Counted from the stretch's first letter, positions 7,943 to 18,637 are shown. The stretch is 64,000 nucleotides of DNA from Pseudomonadota bacterium (GCA_002747435.1 PDPH01000047.1:62001-126000); one strand, 5' to 3'. A program made the numbers and translations. The notes: generated from the sequence alone by a model not told the origin.

Positions 7943-9850
7943 GTCTTTAGCCTGTTCGTATTCCTCTGAAGCCATCATCCAATCCATCTCTACTGTAGCT
8001 AAACGTTCATCCAATGCGGCTTTATCTAGTAATAGCTGCTTTAATTGATCTTTATTGGTTTCTGCATAAAGCGTTGGTTCGGCTAGCTGGGCTTCGAGCT
8101 GGACTTTTTGCTGTTCTAGCTTCGTCATATCTTGTTCCAACTTATCCACTTTTTTCTTCAAAGGCTGTAACTGCTTGCGGCGCTCGGCTGCTTCGCGCCT
8201 TTGATCTTTGCGCCCCGCCGCACTATGACTAGTCGTAGGTGTAATAGGCGTAGTAGATGTATTGCTCAATTCAGTTTGTGCGACTTGCTGGCGCAGCCTA
8301 TTTTGCAACCATTGTGCATACGCTTCCAGATCACCTTCAAATTCGCTGACTTTGCCACTATCAACCAATAATAGGGTATCGGTCGCTGTTTTTAGCAGAT
8401 GTCTATCATGCGACACAATAACCATCGCACCCTCAAAAGCTTGTAAAGCCATACTCAAAGCTAGGCGCATATCCAAATCCAGATGATTGGTTGGCTCATC
8501 TAATAGCAATAAATGAGGTCGCTGATAAATCAACAAAGCCAAAGCCAAACGTGCCTTCTCACCTCCCGAAAACGGTGCAACAGCCTCTTCTACGCGCTCG
8601 CCATGAAAAGCAAACCCCCCTAAATAATTACGCAAATCCTGTTCACGGGCTTGCTTATCTAAATCGCGCAAATGTTGTAGAGGTGATTGCTCTAGGTTTA
8701 GCTGCTCCAGTTGATGTTGGGCAAAATAACCTATTTTTAAATCCTGAGCCTGCCAACACTCGCCCGCTTGAGCTGGTAACTGCCCCGCCATAAACTTGAT
8801 CAACGTGGATTTACCAGCACCATTCGGACCAATCAAGCCAATACGCTCACCTGGCAAAACTTGCAGGCGCACACCGCTAATAATAGTTTTGTCGTCATAA
8901 CCCAGAACGACACCGCTCATATTTAACAAGCGATCCGGCATTTTTTCCGGTGCACGGAAACTAAAGCTAAACGGTGAATCCACGTGCGCCGGTGCTATCA
9001 CTTCCATACGCTCCAAGGCTTTCAGGCGGCTTTGGGCTTGACGTGCTTTAGTTGCTTTAGCGCGGAAGCGGTCTACATACTTTTGAATGTGTTCACGCTC
9101 CCGTTTTTGCTTTTCATAAGCAGACTGCTGATGTGCTAGCTTTTCAGCGCGAGTGACTTCAAAGGTAGAATAATTACCGCTATACAGCGTTAAGCGTCCA
9201 TGCTGAAGATGAGCAATGTGCGAACAAATGGCATCCAAAAACTCGCGGTCATGCGAAATCAACAATAAAGTACCACGATAAGCTTTTAGCCAATCTTGTA
9301 ACCAAATGACCGCGTCTAAATCAAGATGGTTGGTTGGCTCATCCAGCAATAACAAGTCCGAACGACACATCAAAGCCTGCGCCAAATTCAAACGCATTCG
9401 CCAACCACCGGAAAAGCTACTCACAGGGCGATGAATATCGGCTGCATTAAATCCCAAACCATGGAGCAAAGTAGCGGCTCGGCTTTCCGCCGTATAACCA
9501 TCCAGCGCATCCAAACGGGCATACAGTTCGCCTAAGTGAGCCCCATCAGCCTCAACAATTTGTTGCTGCAAATTGATATATTCCCTATCGCCATGCAATG
9601 CGTAGTCCAAGGCCGTTTGCGTACTAGAAGGTGTCTCCTGCCTGACGTGTGCCAACACCCAATTGGGCGGCCTATTAAAATGACCGGAGTCTGCGCCTAG
9701 TTCGCCCCGAATGAGCGCAAACAGACTGGATTTACCAACGCCATTGGCTCCCGTCAAACCGACTTTTTGCCCTGGATAAATACTAAAAGAAGCGCCTTCC
9801 AACAACGGTTTAGTGCCGCGCCTTAGGGATAAATTCGAAAACCTAATCAT
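7937..9850 (-). CDS. yheS: ABC-F family ATPase, YheS-like
   Basis: 637 residues with two ABC cassettes and no membrane segments, the ABC-F arrangement of ribosome-associated ATPases. Walker A motifs are GANGVGKSS (about 34) and GPNGAGKST (about 340). Signatures are SSFSGGWRMRL and APFSGGEKARL, each followed by [11 protein letters not shown] charged linker between the cassettes and a C-terminal coiled coil (QLQPLKKKVDKLEQDM onward) match the YheS/Uup type; the linker sequence and length favour YheS. It is probably a translation factor acting on stalled ribosomes. It lies downstream of recC, 41 bases apart. Confidence 0.85.
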   Translation of the reverse strand: MIRFSNLSLRRGTKPLLEGASFSIYPGQKVGLTGANGVGKSSLFALIRGELGADSGHFNRPPNWVLAHVRQETPSSTQTALDYALHGDREYINLQQQIVEADGAHLGELYARLDALDGYTAESRAATLLHGLGFNAADIHRPVSSFSGGWRMRLNLAQALMCRSDLLLLDEPTNHLDLDAVIWLQDWLKAYRGTLLLISHDREFLDAICSHIAHLQHGRLTLYSGNYSTFEVTRAEKLAHQQSAYEKQKREREHIQKYVDRFRAKATKARQAQSRLKALERMEVIAPAHVDSPFSFSFRAPEKMPDRLLNMSGVVLGYDDKTIISGVRLQVLPGERIGLIGPNGAGKSTLIKFMAGQLPAQAGECWQAQDLKIGYFAQHQLEQLNLEQSPLQHLRDLDKQAREQDLRNYLGGFAFHGERVEEAVAPFSGGEKARLALALLIYQRPHLLLLDEPTNHLDLDMRLALSMALQAFEGAMVIVSHDRHLLKTATDTLLLVDSGKVSEFEGDLEAYAQWLQNRLRQQVAQTELSNTSTTPITPTTSHSAAGRKDQRREAAERRKQLQPLKKKVDKLEQDMTKLEQQKVQLEAQLAEPTLYAETNKDQLKQLLLDKAALDERLATVEMDWMMASEEYEQAKDL

Positions 9851-9891
9851 GATGTGAGTATTTGCTTGTGAGTCCTAGAGCCGCAGGTATT

Positions 9892-12800
9892 CTAACGATC
9901 CAATGTTTTAACTGCCAGCGCTCGCCGTGCTGCATGCAATGAACCAAACACCTGTTGCGCCCAGTAAAGAATGGCCTCTTGTTGCTCAGCAAATAGATTC
10001 CAACCCCGATAAAGCAATTGGTATTCTGGCTTACTGGCTTCACCGGCTTTCATATCCGTGCCATCCCAAGCTGCAATGCCCTTATTAATATCTGCACTAG
10101 CTTTTTCCATAATGGCCCAAGCTGATTTAGGCAAAAACGGCAACGGCGCTTGCAGCCCTTGCCAATAACCTTGTAATAAGCTGCTTAGCTGAGCATGTGC
10201 ATCTGGCACAGGCATTAATTCATAACCTGTCTCTACCGTATAAATCCGCGTTACACGCTGCCAGTTTTTGGGTAAGGTATCACAAGCATTCAAAACCAAA
10301 TGTCGCAACCAGATTGACACCCATTGCCATGCGCCCATATAACCAAAATGACATTCGCGCAGACCGTCCACGGTTACAGACTCCAACATGCCATACAGAG
10401 TAAATTCGCCCAAGGTCAAGTGAAATGGAAAATGCTCACTGTCCAGCAAGGGTGGATATTGCGTAAATAAAGCCTGTGCCTGATTAAAGTGCTGCTCAAA
10501 AATCAGTTCACCTGGCTTACCATGTGGCAACAAGCCTTGTGCGCGCAATAGCAACGCCAACGCTTCCGCAGTTCCTCCCTGCTCTAAGTGTTTCCAAGTT
10601 TGTCGGCCAATTTCACTATCTGCAAAAGGCTCTAAGGTAAAAGGCTCACGTGTGGCTAACTCGTCATCTTCATCACGCAATTTTAAATCCAATTGTTGCT
10701 GTAAAAAATACCGTGCTGGATGACGATAAAAACGAATCAGTTCAGTCAAACTGACTTCACGCAAAGCTGGATCCGGCTCAGGCAAACATTCCACATTCCA
10801 AAATCGCTGGGCATCTATTTTTTCTGCCCGCTCATGTAAGGCAACATAATCCTGTGCATAACTAAACAAGCGTGAAGTCGGATGGGTGAAATAACGCTGG
10901 CTAAAGGCTTGTAAAGGATGTTTGATAATCAGCTCCTCGGCTGTCACAGCCAAGCGTCGCTCCAAGTAATCCAGTAACTCAGCCACCAACACAGAAGGCA
11001 TTAGTTCGCTATCATCCTGAATACTTTTGCCAATATAGCTGATATACAAGCGCTCTCTGGCTGACAGTAAACTTTCCAAAAACAAGTAACGATCTTCATC
11101 ACGGCGAGAACGATCTCCCTTGCGGTGACCATCATAAGCCAATTTGTCAAAGCTCAACCGTGTATCCTGCCGAGGAAAACCACCATCCTGCATCCCTAAC
11201 AAAGCCACAAATTTAAACGGTACACTGCGCATCGGCATCAAAGCGCAAAACGTTATACCGTTGCCCAAAAAGCCTTCTGCCTGATTCTGCTGCTCTAGTT
11301 GCTGCTGCAACACATCACGAAACACTGTCCAAGCCACCTTACCGGAAAATTCAGCCTGACGTACTTCAGTCATAATTCGCTCTAGCGCCTGATACACAGC
11401 CTGCGTCTCGGCATCCTCAGGAAATAGCTGCTCCAAAATTTCAACAAACTGCTCACGCCATGCCGCCAAGCTAGCGCGCTTTTCTGACCATTTCGCCATA
11501 CCAAACAGCACATGTAGACATTGCAGAAAACGCTCTAGTACCAATGCCTGACTGCCTTCCAGTTCATTATAGGGCAGTACACCGGCCAATAAACGCTCAC
11601 CGGGCATGGCGTAACCCAGCAATAAACGGTCTAGTCCATGTAGCCACGTATGCTCATCCGTGGTTTGCTCAGCAAACTGGCGGCGAAACTCACTATCCAC
11701 CCCCCAACGAATATTGACCGCCCGCACCCAATCTCGACATTGCTGAACTTGCCCTTCATCCAAACCAAAATGTTGACGAATTTCAGCGTACTCCAGTAAA
11801 GCAAACACGCTTTCTGCTTCAAAACGCTGCTGAGGCAACGCCAACAACTGCATACAAGCCGCACTCATATTTAAAGCAGCAGAAAAACGCTGATCCGCAA
11901 CACTAAAAGGTAGTTGTACTAGCGCTGCGGCAAACACTGCCTCAATAAAAGGGGCATAGGTTTCGATCTCGGGCGACATGACCACCATATCAGCCGCCGA
12001 CCAGTCGGGATTCTCCTCCAGTGCTGCCAATATTTGATCATAAAGCACCTCCACCTCACGCATAGGCGAATGACAAGCGTGAATACTAATCGATTGATCC
12101 TGCGTTACATTCACAGGCGAGGCTTCCGCTTCAAACTCATCCGCTGAACTGTCACCTTGCAGATTCAAAATATCATGCTGTACGACTTGCAACATACTGG
12201 AGGCTTCAGGCTCATAAAAATGATCAGTCTCTATGGGATAAGGCTCTAAGCTGCGTAAGACTTCAATAAAATCGCGCCCCTGTCTTCCCCAAGAGGCCAA
12301 TAAAGGATTACCCACCGTAATATAGTTTTGTTCTTCCAAAGAACGCCGTAAACGTCGCTTATCAGACTCAATATCTCCCCAATATGCCATCGACGGATTC
12401 ATAACAAAGAAATGTACATCAATATGCCGCGCTACCTGAGCCATCATCTCGATATAACCCGGAGACAAGGCAGGCACGGAAAAGAAACTAATCCTCTGAG
12501 GTAATTTATGCAGATCCGCCTCGGCTAATTGTGCAATAAATCGCCGGTGCAGACGTATCCAATGATCCAATGGCTTGGTCTCAGCACTACCAGCAATCAC
12601 GTTCTGCCACAATTGCTCCTGCCAATCACTAGCAGGCTCTGACTCCCAACGCTTGACCCAATCCGGGCGAAAAAATAAATAAGCATCAAACACGCGCGCG
12701 ACTTGCTGTGCCAACTGCCAGGCACTATCGTCTTGCCCTGGCTTCAGGTAGTGCCCAAGCGTATCGTGATAAGGCTCAAAACGCTGTGAAAACTCATCCA

Positions 12801-13098
12801 ATAAACGCCAACGCAACAAGCGCGGTGAACAAGGATCACGTTCCGGCACATTCTCCAATACCTTACGCAATAACTCCCAAGTCATCTCGGCTGGAAATAA
12901 ATACCTCAAATTCGCCGCGATACCATTGGTACGCGCCAACTGCAAAGACAACCAACGCCCCATACCTGCATTCTGCACCACAATGGTTTCCGGCTTAAGC
13001 CAATCTTCAGGCTTAGCCGCAGGTAATGGCTCAGCTAACAATTGTGCCAACTCAACAGAGAGTTGTTCCAAACGATTGCTGTGATGCAAATAAAGCAT
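9892..13098 (-). CDS. recC: exodeoxyribonuclease V gamma subunit RecC
   Basis: 1068 residues, near the usual RecC length. RecC is the Chi-recognising scaffold of the RecBCD helicase-nuclease. The N-terminus (MLYLHHSNRLEQLSVELAQLL) and the segments ETIVVQNAGMGRWLSLQLA, FFSVPALSPGYIEMMAQVARHI, ALMPMRSVPFKFVALLGMQDG and FPRQDTRLSFD are characteristic. RecC lacks working helicase motifs, as expected. No recB or recD is next to it: upstream is divergent ettA, downstream is the yheS-like gene. The partner subunits must be elsewhere on the chromosome. Confidence 0.93.
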   Translation of the reverse strand: MLYLHHSNRLEQLSVELAQLLAEPLPAAKPEDWLKPETIVVQNAGMGRWLSLQLARTNGIAANLRYLFPAEMTWELLRKVLENVPERDPCSPRLLRWRLLDEFSQRFEPYHDTLGHYLKPGQDDSAWQLAQQVARVFDAYLFFRPDWVKRWESEPASDWQEQLWQNVIAGSAETKPLDHWIRLHRRFIAQLAEADLHKLPQRISFFSVPALSPGYIEMMAQVARHIDVHFFVMNPSMAYWGDIESDKRRLRRSLEEQNYITVGNPLLASWGRQGRDFIEVLRSLEPYPIETDHFYEPEASSMLQVVQHDILNLQGDSSADEFEAEASPVNVTQDQSISIHACHSPMREVEVLYDQILAALEENPDWSAADMVVMSPEIETYAPFIEAVFAAALVQLPFSVADQRFSAALNMSAACMQLLALPQQRFEAESVFALLEYAEIRQHFGLDEGQVQQCRDWVRAVNIRWGVDSEFRRQFAEQTTDEHTWLHGLDRLLLGYAMPGERLLAGVLPYNELEGSQALVLERFLQCLHVLFGMAKWSEKRASLAAWREQFVEILEQLFPEDAETQAVYQALERIMTEVRQAEFSGKVAWTVFRDVLQQQLEQQNQAEGFLGNGITFCALMPMRSVPFKFVALLGMQDGGFPRQDTRLSFDKLAYDGHRKGDRSRRDEDRYLFLESLLSARERLYISYIGKSIQDDSELMPSVLVAELLDYLERRLAVTAEELIIKHPLQAFSQRYFTHPTSRLFSYAQDYVALHERAEKIDAQRFWNVECLPEPDPALREVSLTELIRFYRHPARYFLQQQLDLKLRDEDDELATREPFTLEPFADSEIGRQTWKHLEQGGTAEALALLLRAQGLLPHGKPGELIFEQHFNQAQALFTQYPPLLDSEHFPFHLTLGEFTLYGMLESVTVDGLRECHFGYMGAWQWVSIWLRHLVLNACDTLPKNWQRVTRIYTVETGYELMPVPDAHAQLSSLLQGYWQGLQAPLPFLPKSAWAIMEKASADINKGIAAWDGTDMKAGEASKPEYQLLYRGWNLFAEQQEAILYWAQQVFGSLHAARRALAVKTLDR

Positions 13099-13275
13099 GA
13101 ATAGTATGATTTAGCCCGAAAAAACCTGATTATCCCATAAGTTTGCTTGAAAAGAGATAATAGCAAGAAAGATCGAAGCTTATGGTCTGGTATACTGACA
13201 AGACTTTAAAGATAGCACTAACCTTTGGCACGACTACCTGCCACTACTTATTTCGAACAAGGATTTTCTCAATCA

Positions 13276-14943
13276 ATGGCTCAATATATTTACACCATGA
13301 ACGGCGTGGGCAAGGTTGTCCCACCTAATAAACATATACTCAAAGATATTTATCTCAATTTTTTCCCGGGTGCCAAGATCGGCGTACTCGGTTACAACGG
13401 CGCAGGTAAGTCGACACTGCTACGAATTATGGCCGGTCTTGATCAGGATATTCTGGGTGAAGCGCGTCCCCAGCCTGGGATTAATATTGGCTATCTCGCT
13501 CAGGAACCACAGCTTAACCCTGATAAGGATGTGCGTGGTAATGTAGAAGAAGGTTTGGCCGTCATTAAAGAAGCGCAAGAAAAGCTGGATGCTGTCTATG
13601 CCGCCTATGCTGAACCAGATGCTGATTTTGATGCGCTCGCTGCTGAACAAGCCCGCTTGGAAAATATTCTGCAAGCCTCAAACGTGCAAAATCTGGAACA
13701 TACTTTAGAAGTCGCTGCCGATGCACTACGTTTACCGCCTTGGGATGCTAAGGTAGAAACTTTATCTGGCGGTGAGAAACGCCGCGTGGCTTTGTGTCGT
13801 TTACTGCTATCTTCGCCGGACATGCTGATTCTGGACGAACCGACCAACCATCTGGACGCGGAATCAGTCGCTTGGCTAGAACGCTTTTTGCAAGATTTTC
13901 CGGGCACCGTGGTAGCTGTTACGCATGACCGTTACTTTTTGGATAATGTTGCTGAATGGATTTTGGAATTGGATCGTGGTCAAGGCATTCCTTGGGAAGG
14001 CAATTACTCCTCCTGGCTGGAACAAAAGGAAAAACGTCTGACTCAGGAAAAAAAGGCCGAACAAGGTCGTCTGAAAGCCATGAAAGAAGAATTAGCATGG
14101 GTACGCTCCAATCCCAAAGGCCGTCAAGCCAAAAGCAAGGCGCGTATGCAACGCTTCGAAGAGCTATCCGCTAGCGATTACCAAGCACGCTCAGAAACCA
14201 ATGAAATCTATATTGCCCCTGGTCCACGCTTGGGCGATTTAGTTATTGAAGCCAATCATATCAGCAAGTCTTTTGGCGACCGCTTGCTGTATGAAAATCT
14301 CAGCTTCAAGCTGCCACGCGGTGGCATAGTAGGCGTGATTGGTCCCAATGGTGCGGGAAAAACGACTTTATTCCGCATGATTACCGGACAAGAGCAGCCG
14401 GATTCTGGAACATTTCGCGTCGGTGAAACGGTACAGATCGGCTATGTTGACCAGTCACGCGACTCGCTAGACAATAGCAAAACTGTTTGGCAGGAAATCT
14501 CTAACGGACAAGACATTATTACAGTCGGTAGTTATCAGATTCAGTCACGTGCTTATTGTGGCCGCTTTAACTTCAAAGGTGACGCTCAACAAAAACGAGT
14601 AGGCGATTTATCAGGCGGTGAGCGTAATCGTGTGCATCTAGCAAAACTGCTAAAGTCAGGTGGCAATTTATTGCTATTGGACGAACCAACCAATGATTTG
14701 GATGTGGAAACCTTGCGTGCCTTAGAGGAAGCTTTATTAAACTTCCCAGGTTGTGCGGTGGTTATCTCGCATGATCGCTGGTTTCTTGATCGTATTGCTA
14801 CCCATATCTTAGCCTTTGAAGGCGACTCGACTGTGACATGGTTTGAAGGCAATTACAGTGATTATGAAGAAGACTATAAGCGCCGACATGGTAATGAACT
14901 GCATCCACAACGTATTCGTTACAAACGTTTGAAAACAGCTTAA
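13276..14943 (+). CDS. ettA: energy-dependent translational throttle protein EttA
   Basis: EttA is an ABC-F ATPase that binds the ribosomal E site and gates the first peptide bond according to ATP/ADP ratio. From the ATG at 13276 the protein has 555 residues, equal to E. coli EttA, and begins [20 protein letters not shown] as the family does; the longer open frame upstream adds 17 unlike residues. Visible are Walker [10 protein letters not shown] and GPNGAGKTT, signatures [11 protein letters not shown] and [11 protein letters not shown], and two LLDEPTN motifs. An AAGGA sits 13 bases before the start. It is divergent from recC and ends at a strong hairpin. Confidence 0.97.
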   Translation: MAQYIYTMNGVGKVVPPNKHILKDIYLNFFPGAKIGVLGYNGAGKSTLLRIMAGLDQDILGEARPQPGINIGYLAQEPQLNPDKDVRGNVEEGLAVIKEAQEKLDAVYAAYAEPDADFDALAAEQARLENILQASNVQNLEHTLEVAADALRLPPWDAKVETLSGGEKRRVALCRLLLSSPDMLILDEPTNHLDAESVAWLERFLQDFPGTVVAVTHDRYFLDNVAEWILELDRGQGIPWEGNYSSWLEQKEKRLTQEKKAEQGRLKAMKEELAWVRSNPKGRQAKSKARMQRFEELSASDYQARSETNEIYIAPGPRLGDLVIEANHISKSFGDRLLYENLSFKLPRGGIVGVIGPNGAGKTTLFRMITGQEQPDSGTFRVGETVQIGYVDQSRDSLDNSKTVWQEISNGQDIITVGSYQIQSRAYCGRFNFKGDAQQKRVGDLSGGERNRVHLAKLLKSGGNLLLLDEPTNDLDVETLRALEEALLNFPGCAVVISHDRWFLDRIATHILAFEGDSTVTWFEGNYSDYEEDYKRRHGNELHPQRIRYKRLKTA

Positions 14944-14954
14944 AACTTTCGCAT

Positions 14955-14982
14955 AAAAATGCCCTCATCAGAGGGCATTTTT
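14955..14982. terminator. bidirectional rho-independent terminator
   Basis: A perfect 12-bp stem (AAAAATGCCCTC / GAGGGCATTTTT) with loop ATCA. It has A and T runs on both sides, so it works for ettA and for the convergent lytic transglycosylase gene that ends at 14992. Confidence 0.93.
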
Positions 14983-14991
14983 CACTCAAAT

Positions 14992-15867
14992 CTACAATCG
15001 GCATTCTGCCACTTTAAGGCGTTGTCCTGGACGAATCAAGCTACTACGCATATCATTAAAACGCTTAATCGCATTGGTAGAAATACCAGTTCTACGCATG
15101 ATTCTGTCCAAAGAATCGTTTTTCTTGACCTTATAGTAAAAGGTGCGCTTCCCCTTGCGATCCCTGTGCGAAGTGGCGCGATGCAGTTTGCGTGAAGCAC
15201 TCATACAACTCGGCAACAGGCGCTTCTCAATGACTTTTTTGAGGCGAGGCGTCGAAGCTGAAGTCAAAGTACGCTCCACCGGCGAAATAGAGCCAGCAGT
15301 AAACTTGAATTTAACTTCTCCATCTAGCTTTTGATAGGCATTTAATACTTGCACTAGATAACGCTGGGTCTCCCTATAAGGCACTTCCAGACCGTATTTA
15401 TCTACCGTACCCTCACCTGAATTATAAGCCGCTACCGCATATGGAATATTGCCTTCGTAACGATCTAATAACCAACGTAGGTAACGTGTTCCGGCATGTA
15501 CATTGTGTGTAATGCTATCGTCAGTAGCACCAAAACGCTCTGCGGTAGCTGGCATTAATTGCATCAGACCCGATGCACCTTTGTGGGACACGGCACCAGG
15601 ACGGAAACAGGTTTCCGCTGTAATGATTGCTTTGATTAAATTAGCATCGACATGGTGCTCAGTAGCCGCAGCATCAATCAGCTTCTGATATTCCTTCGCC
15701 TTGTGGCGCAACACTTCAGCACTGTATTGATCACAAGTTCTTAAAACATAGCCGCGTCGGACTTTTTGCTTTACGGGGTCTGCTTGCACAGCACCCGTCG
15801 TAGATAAACCCAGCGACATGACCATAGCAGCGACTCCGATCCACTGCTGCATGGATAGTTTTCTCAT
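14992..15867 (-). CDS. secreted lytic transglycosylase with LysM domain
   Basis: About 291 residues. The start chosen gives a proper signal peptide (MRKLSMQQWIGVAAMVMSLG, cleavage near VQA-DP) and removes a 21-residue extension. An SLT domain follows, with catalytic Glu at about residue 85 (IITAETCFRPGAVSHKGASG, then LMQLMPATAERFG and YAVAAYNSGEG), the hallmarks of Slt/MltC-type enzymes that cleave peptidoglycan glycan strands to anhydromuropeptides. A C-terminal LysM module (YKVKKNDSLDRIMRRTGIS... ending RPGQRLKVAE) should bind peptidoglycan. Unlike MltD it has one LysM and no lipobox. It is convergent with ettA. Confidence 0.9.
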   Translation of the reverse strand: MRKLSMQQWIGVAAMVMSLGLSTTGAVQADPVKQKVRRGYVLRTCDQYSAEVLRHKAKEYQKLIDAAATEHHVDANLIKAIITAETCFRPGAVSHKGASGLMQLMPATAERFGATDDSITHNVHAGTRYLRWLLDRYEGNIPYAVAAYNSGEGTVDKYGLEVPYRETQRYLVQVLNAYQKLDGEVKFKFTAGSISPVERTLTSASTPRLKKVIEKRLLPSCMSASRKLHRATSHRDRKGKRTFYYKVKKNDSLDRIMRRTGISTNAIKRFNDMRSSLIRPGQRLKVAECRL

Positions 15868-16131
15868 CCTAGCATCTCTCTCGTTTATGTGCTGTTTCTG
15901 GCTTTTTATACCTTTGCCAAGCAGGCACAAATAGCGTCTCCAGAATGCATTCCTGAAAAATCAGCGATTTATATAGTATCGTCCTCAAGCACTCTAATCT
16001 TTATTTTTTATCAAAAACAAATAAAATTTATAAAACCACTAAAAACCACCCCCACCAAGCCTTCGCGGCAATGCTCATGGCTATGATGAGCTTGAACTTT
16101 TTTTAATCTTTTATTCTTGTCGCTAAAAAAT

Positions 16132-16150
16132 TACCGATAATCGGTATAAT
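16132..16150 (+). promoter_or_regulatory. inverted repeat overlapping a -10 box just before mnmC
   Basis: TACCGAT-A-ATCGGTA is a perfect 7-bp inverted repeat (16132-16146) whose right arm runs into TATAAT (16145-16150). No clear -35 box is present 17 bases upstream. If the TATAAT is used, transcription would start close to the ATG at 16158, so the mRNA would be nearly leaderless and a regulator could act on the repeat. Confidence 0.35.
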
Positions 16151-16157
16151 GGTTGCC

Positions 16158-18119
16158 ATGTTAGTAGAACTTGAACCCACATTCCTAGACTTTGATCAAA
16201 GCGGCACGCCCTACTCACCTTTATTCAAGGATGTCTACTTTGACCGGCAAAATGGCTTGGAAGAATCGCATTATGTTTTTCTACAAGGCAATCAACTGCC
16301 GGCACGTTGGCAACAGCAAGACAGCTTTGTGATTGCAGAAACAGGTTTTGGAACAGGTCTTAATTTTTTGGCTACTTGGCAAGCTTGGCGTAATGACCCA
16401 CAGCGCTGCAAACGACTACATTACCTATCTATAGAAAAGTACCCACTCAGCAAAGCACAACTGCAAAAGCTCCATCAACACTGGCCTGACTTACAAACCT
16501 ATAGCGAAACTTTATTAAATGCTTATCCACCGCGCTTAGCTGGTTTACATACTCTGTTGTTAGAAGAAGGGCAATTACGCCTCAGCTTGTATTTTTATCC
16601 CGTGGAAACAGCCTTGCAACAGATGCTTTGTCAGGTTAACGCTTGGTATCTGGACGGTTTTGCTCCCTCACGCAATCAAGCCATGTGGAGCGCATCCACG
16701 CTACATGGCATTGCTAAACTATGCGCCCCGAATGCCACACTGTCCACCTTCACCGCCGCCAGCCAAGTCAGACACCATCTACAAGCCGCAGGCTTTCAGG
16801 TCGAAAAACGTAAAGGATTTGGCCACAAACGAGAAATGATCACTGCTAGGCTATTGCCAGCGCCACAAAACACAACCTTATGTGCACCTTGGTTTGCATT
16901 ACCTAAGCCCCAGTTCAAAACAAAAACAGCTACGGTCATCGGCGGCGGTATAGCTGGTTGCCAAATAGCTTATGCGCTGGCAAAGCGTGGTTGGCAAGTG
17001 ACCTTGCTAGAACGCCGTGAACAATTGGCTATGGAGGCATCAGGCAACCGAGCCGGAGTATTGACACCCAAAATGACCGCAGAGCCTGACTGGGGAGAGC
17101 GTTTTTATCGACAAGCCTTTTTATTTGCTTTACGACAGTTACATGAATTGGAGGCAGCAGGCAAAAAAATAGCATGGCAAGCTTGTGGCGCTTTACAACT
17201 CAATCATAATGATCGAGAACATAAACGCTGGCAAGCTTTGCAACAGCGTGGCTTACCACCAGACTTTATTCAAGGGCTTGATCAAACAGCAGCCAGCCAA
17301 ATAGCAGGGATTAACTTGCCACAAGGAGGCAGCTTTTTTCCAGCAGGAGGCTGGTTACACCCGGCCAGCTTGTGCATGGTCTTATGTGAACACGAAGCGA
17401 TTCAGATCAAGCTGTATCACTCAGCTTGGCAGCTCAAACCCATGGCAACAGGTTGGCGAATACTCAATGCAGCAGGTGAGTTATTAAGCGAGTCCGCTAT
17501 AGCCATCATCGCTAATGGATCAATGACTTATCAACTGGGGGCGCATGAGCATTTGCCGCTCATCCCGGTGCGTGGGCAAACATCTTTAGCGAGTGCCAGC
17601 GAATATAGCCAAGCGCTCAAAGTCACTTTAGGACATGAAGGTTATTTCACACCTGCCATTCAAGGCAAACATATTTTTGGTGCTAGTTTTGAGCGCCAGC
17701 AAACGGATTGCCAACTTAATCCTAGTACAGATCAAAACAACTGGCAGCAGTTACACAAACACTTGCCACACCTAGCAGACTCATTAGGACAGATTAACAG
17801 CGGCCATTGCGCCTTGCGTATAACGACACCAGACCGTTATCCTTGCGTCGGGGCTGTGCCTGACTTTGCAGCCTGGCGACAAGATTATGTCGCTATACGA
17901 CATGGTCAACGGGGGCGCACTTGGCCTGAAGCCAGTTATCAAGCGGGTTTATTTATCAATACCGCTTATGGATCGCGTGGTTTGAGCACAGCAGCTTTAT
18001 GCAGCGATATGCTCGCAAGTATTATTCATGGGGAACCATTACCGCTAGAAAAGAGTCTTTATCAAAAATTACACCCGGGGCGTTTTTTGTTACGAAACTT
18101 GCAACAAAATCGGAGTTGA
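16158..18119 (+). CDS. mnmC: bifunctional tRNA modification enzyme MnmC
   Basis: MnmC completes 5-methylaminomethyl-2-thiouridine at the tRNA wobble base. The C-terminal FAD domain removes carboxymethyl and the N-terminal domain then methylates. Both halves are present in about 653 residues: the SAM-binding ETGFGTGLNFLATW and WYLDGFAPSRNQAMW in the first 240 residues, and a Rossmann FAD motif VIGGGIAGCQIAYALAKRG near 262, ending in GSRGLSTAALCSDMLASII. An in-frame ATG three codons earlier overlaps the candidate -10 box, so I prefer 16158. MnmC acts after MnmE/MnmG, which are not in this window. Confidence 0.95.
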   Translation: MLVELEPTFLDFDQSGTPYSPLFKDVYFDRQNGLEESHYVFLQGNQLPARWQQQDSFVIAETGFGTGLNFLATWQAWRNDPQRCKRLHYLSIEKYPLSKAQLQKLHQHWPDLQTYSETLLNAYPPRLAGLHTLLLEEGQLRLSLYFYPVETALQQMLCQVNAWYLDGFAPSRNQAMWSASTLHGIAKLCAPNATLSTFTAASQVRHHLQAAGFQVEKRKGFGHKREMITARLLPAPQNTTLCAPWFALPKPQFKTKTATVIGGGIAGCQIAYALAKRGWQVTLLERREQLAMEASGNRAGVLTPKMTAEPDWGERFYRQAFLFALRQLHELEAAGKKIAWQACGALQLNHNDREHKRWQALQQRGLPPDFIQGLDQTAASQIAGINLPQGGSFFPAGGWLHPASLCMVLCEHEAIQIKLYHSAWQLKPMATGWRILNAAGELLSESAIAIIANGSMTYQLGAHEHLPLIPVRGQTSLASASEYSQALKVTLGHEGYFTPAIQGKHIFGASFERQQTDCQLNPSTDQNNWQQLHKHLPHLADSLGQINSGHCALRITTPDRYPCVGAVPDFAAWRQDYVAIRHGQRGRTWPEASYQAGLFINTAYGSRGLSTAALCSDMLASIIHGEPLPLEKSLYQKLHPGRFLLRNLQQNRS

Positions 18120-18250
18120 TTCCACCTAAGACAATAGGTTACAACGAATACAATTAAACCGAACATTGGCTAACACGTTAATCAATCAGTTCCAATAAAC
18201 ATCTAAACATCATGAAAACATTCCCTAAACCTCAACAAAGGAGATACTCC

Positions 18251-18637
18251 ATGAAATCGATCTGGCTTTTTAGCCTGTTTTTGTTTTTATTTTCCGGTGC
18301 TGCTGCTGCACAACAATGGGAAGCAAAGTGCGTCGACGGCAAAAACTTGCACTATCTGCAAACCATTAATGGGGATGGTTATTTATACATGACAGTCACT
18401 TTGCCTGATAATCAAAAGCGTGTTTTTCCTTTCGCGCGCGTTCGCCAAATCATGTTCAACGGTGAAGCTGTCTGTGCTGAAATTGTAAATGGCCTGAAAA
18501 CACGGAGTAATCAGCCTGTCACACAGTTTTGCGTTAATCGTCGCTCTAACCTGATTTATATGAAACACCAAGAACCATTAGAGCGCCAACCCATGCAAAG
18601 TGGCCAATACTGCAAGGCCACCGTGATTGTGCGCTAG
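18251..18637 (+). CDS. small secreted protein of unknown function
   Basis: 128 residues from an ATG with a strong ribosome binding site (AAAGGAGA, 7 bases upstream); a 13-codon upstream extension is rejected. The signal peptide MKSIWLFSLFLFLFSGAAAA is followed by QQWEAKC. The mature protein of about 108 residues has four cysteines (KCVDG, AVCAEI, QFCVNR, YCKAT) suited to two disulfides and many basic residues. No family recognised. It resembles the small cysteine-containing secreted protein at 4999 only in size and layout. It stands alone downstream of mnmC. Confidence 0.7.
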   Translation: MKSIWLFSLFLFLFSGAAAAQQWEAKCVDGKNLHYLQTINGDGYLYMTVTLPDNQKRVFPFARVRQIMFNGEAVCAEIVNGLKTRSNQPVTQFCVNRRSNLIYMKHQEPLERQPMQSGQYCKATVIVR

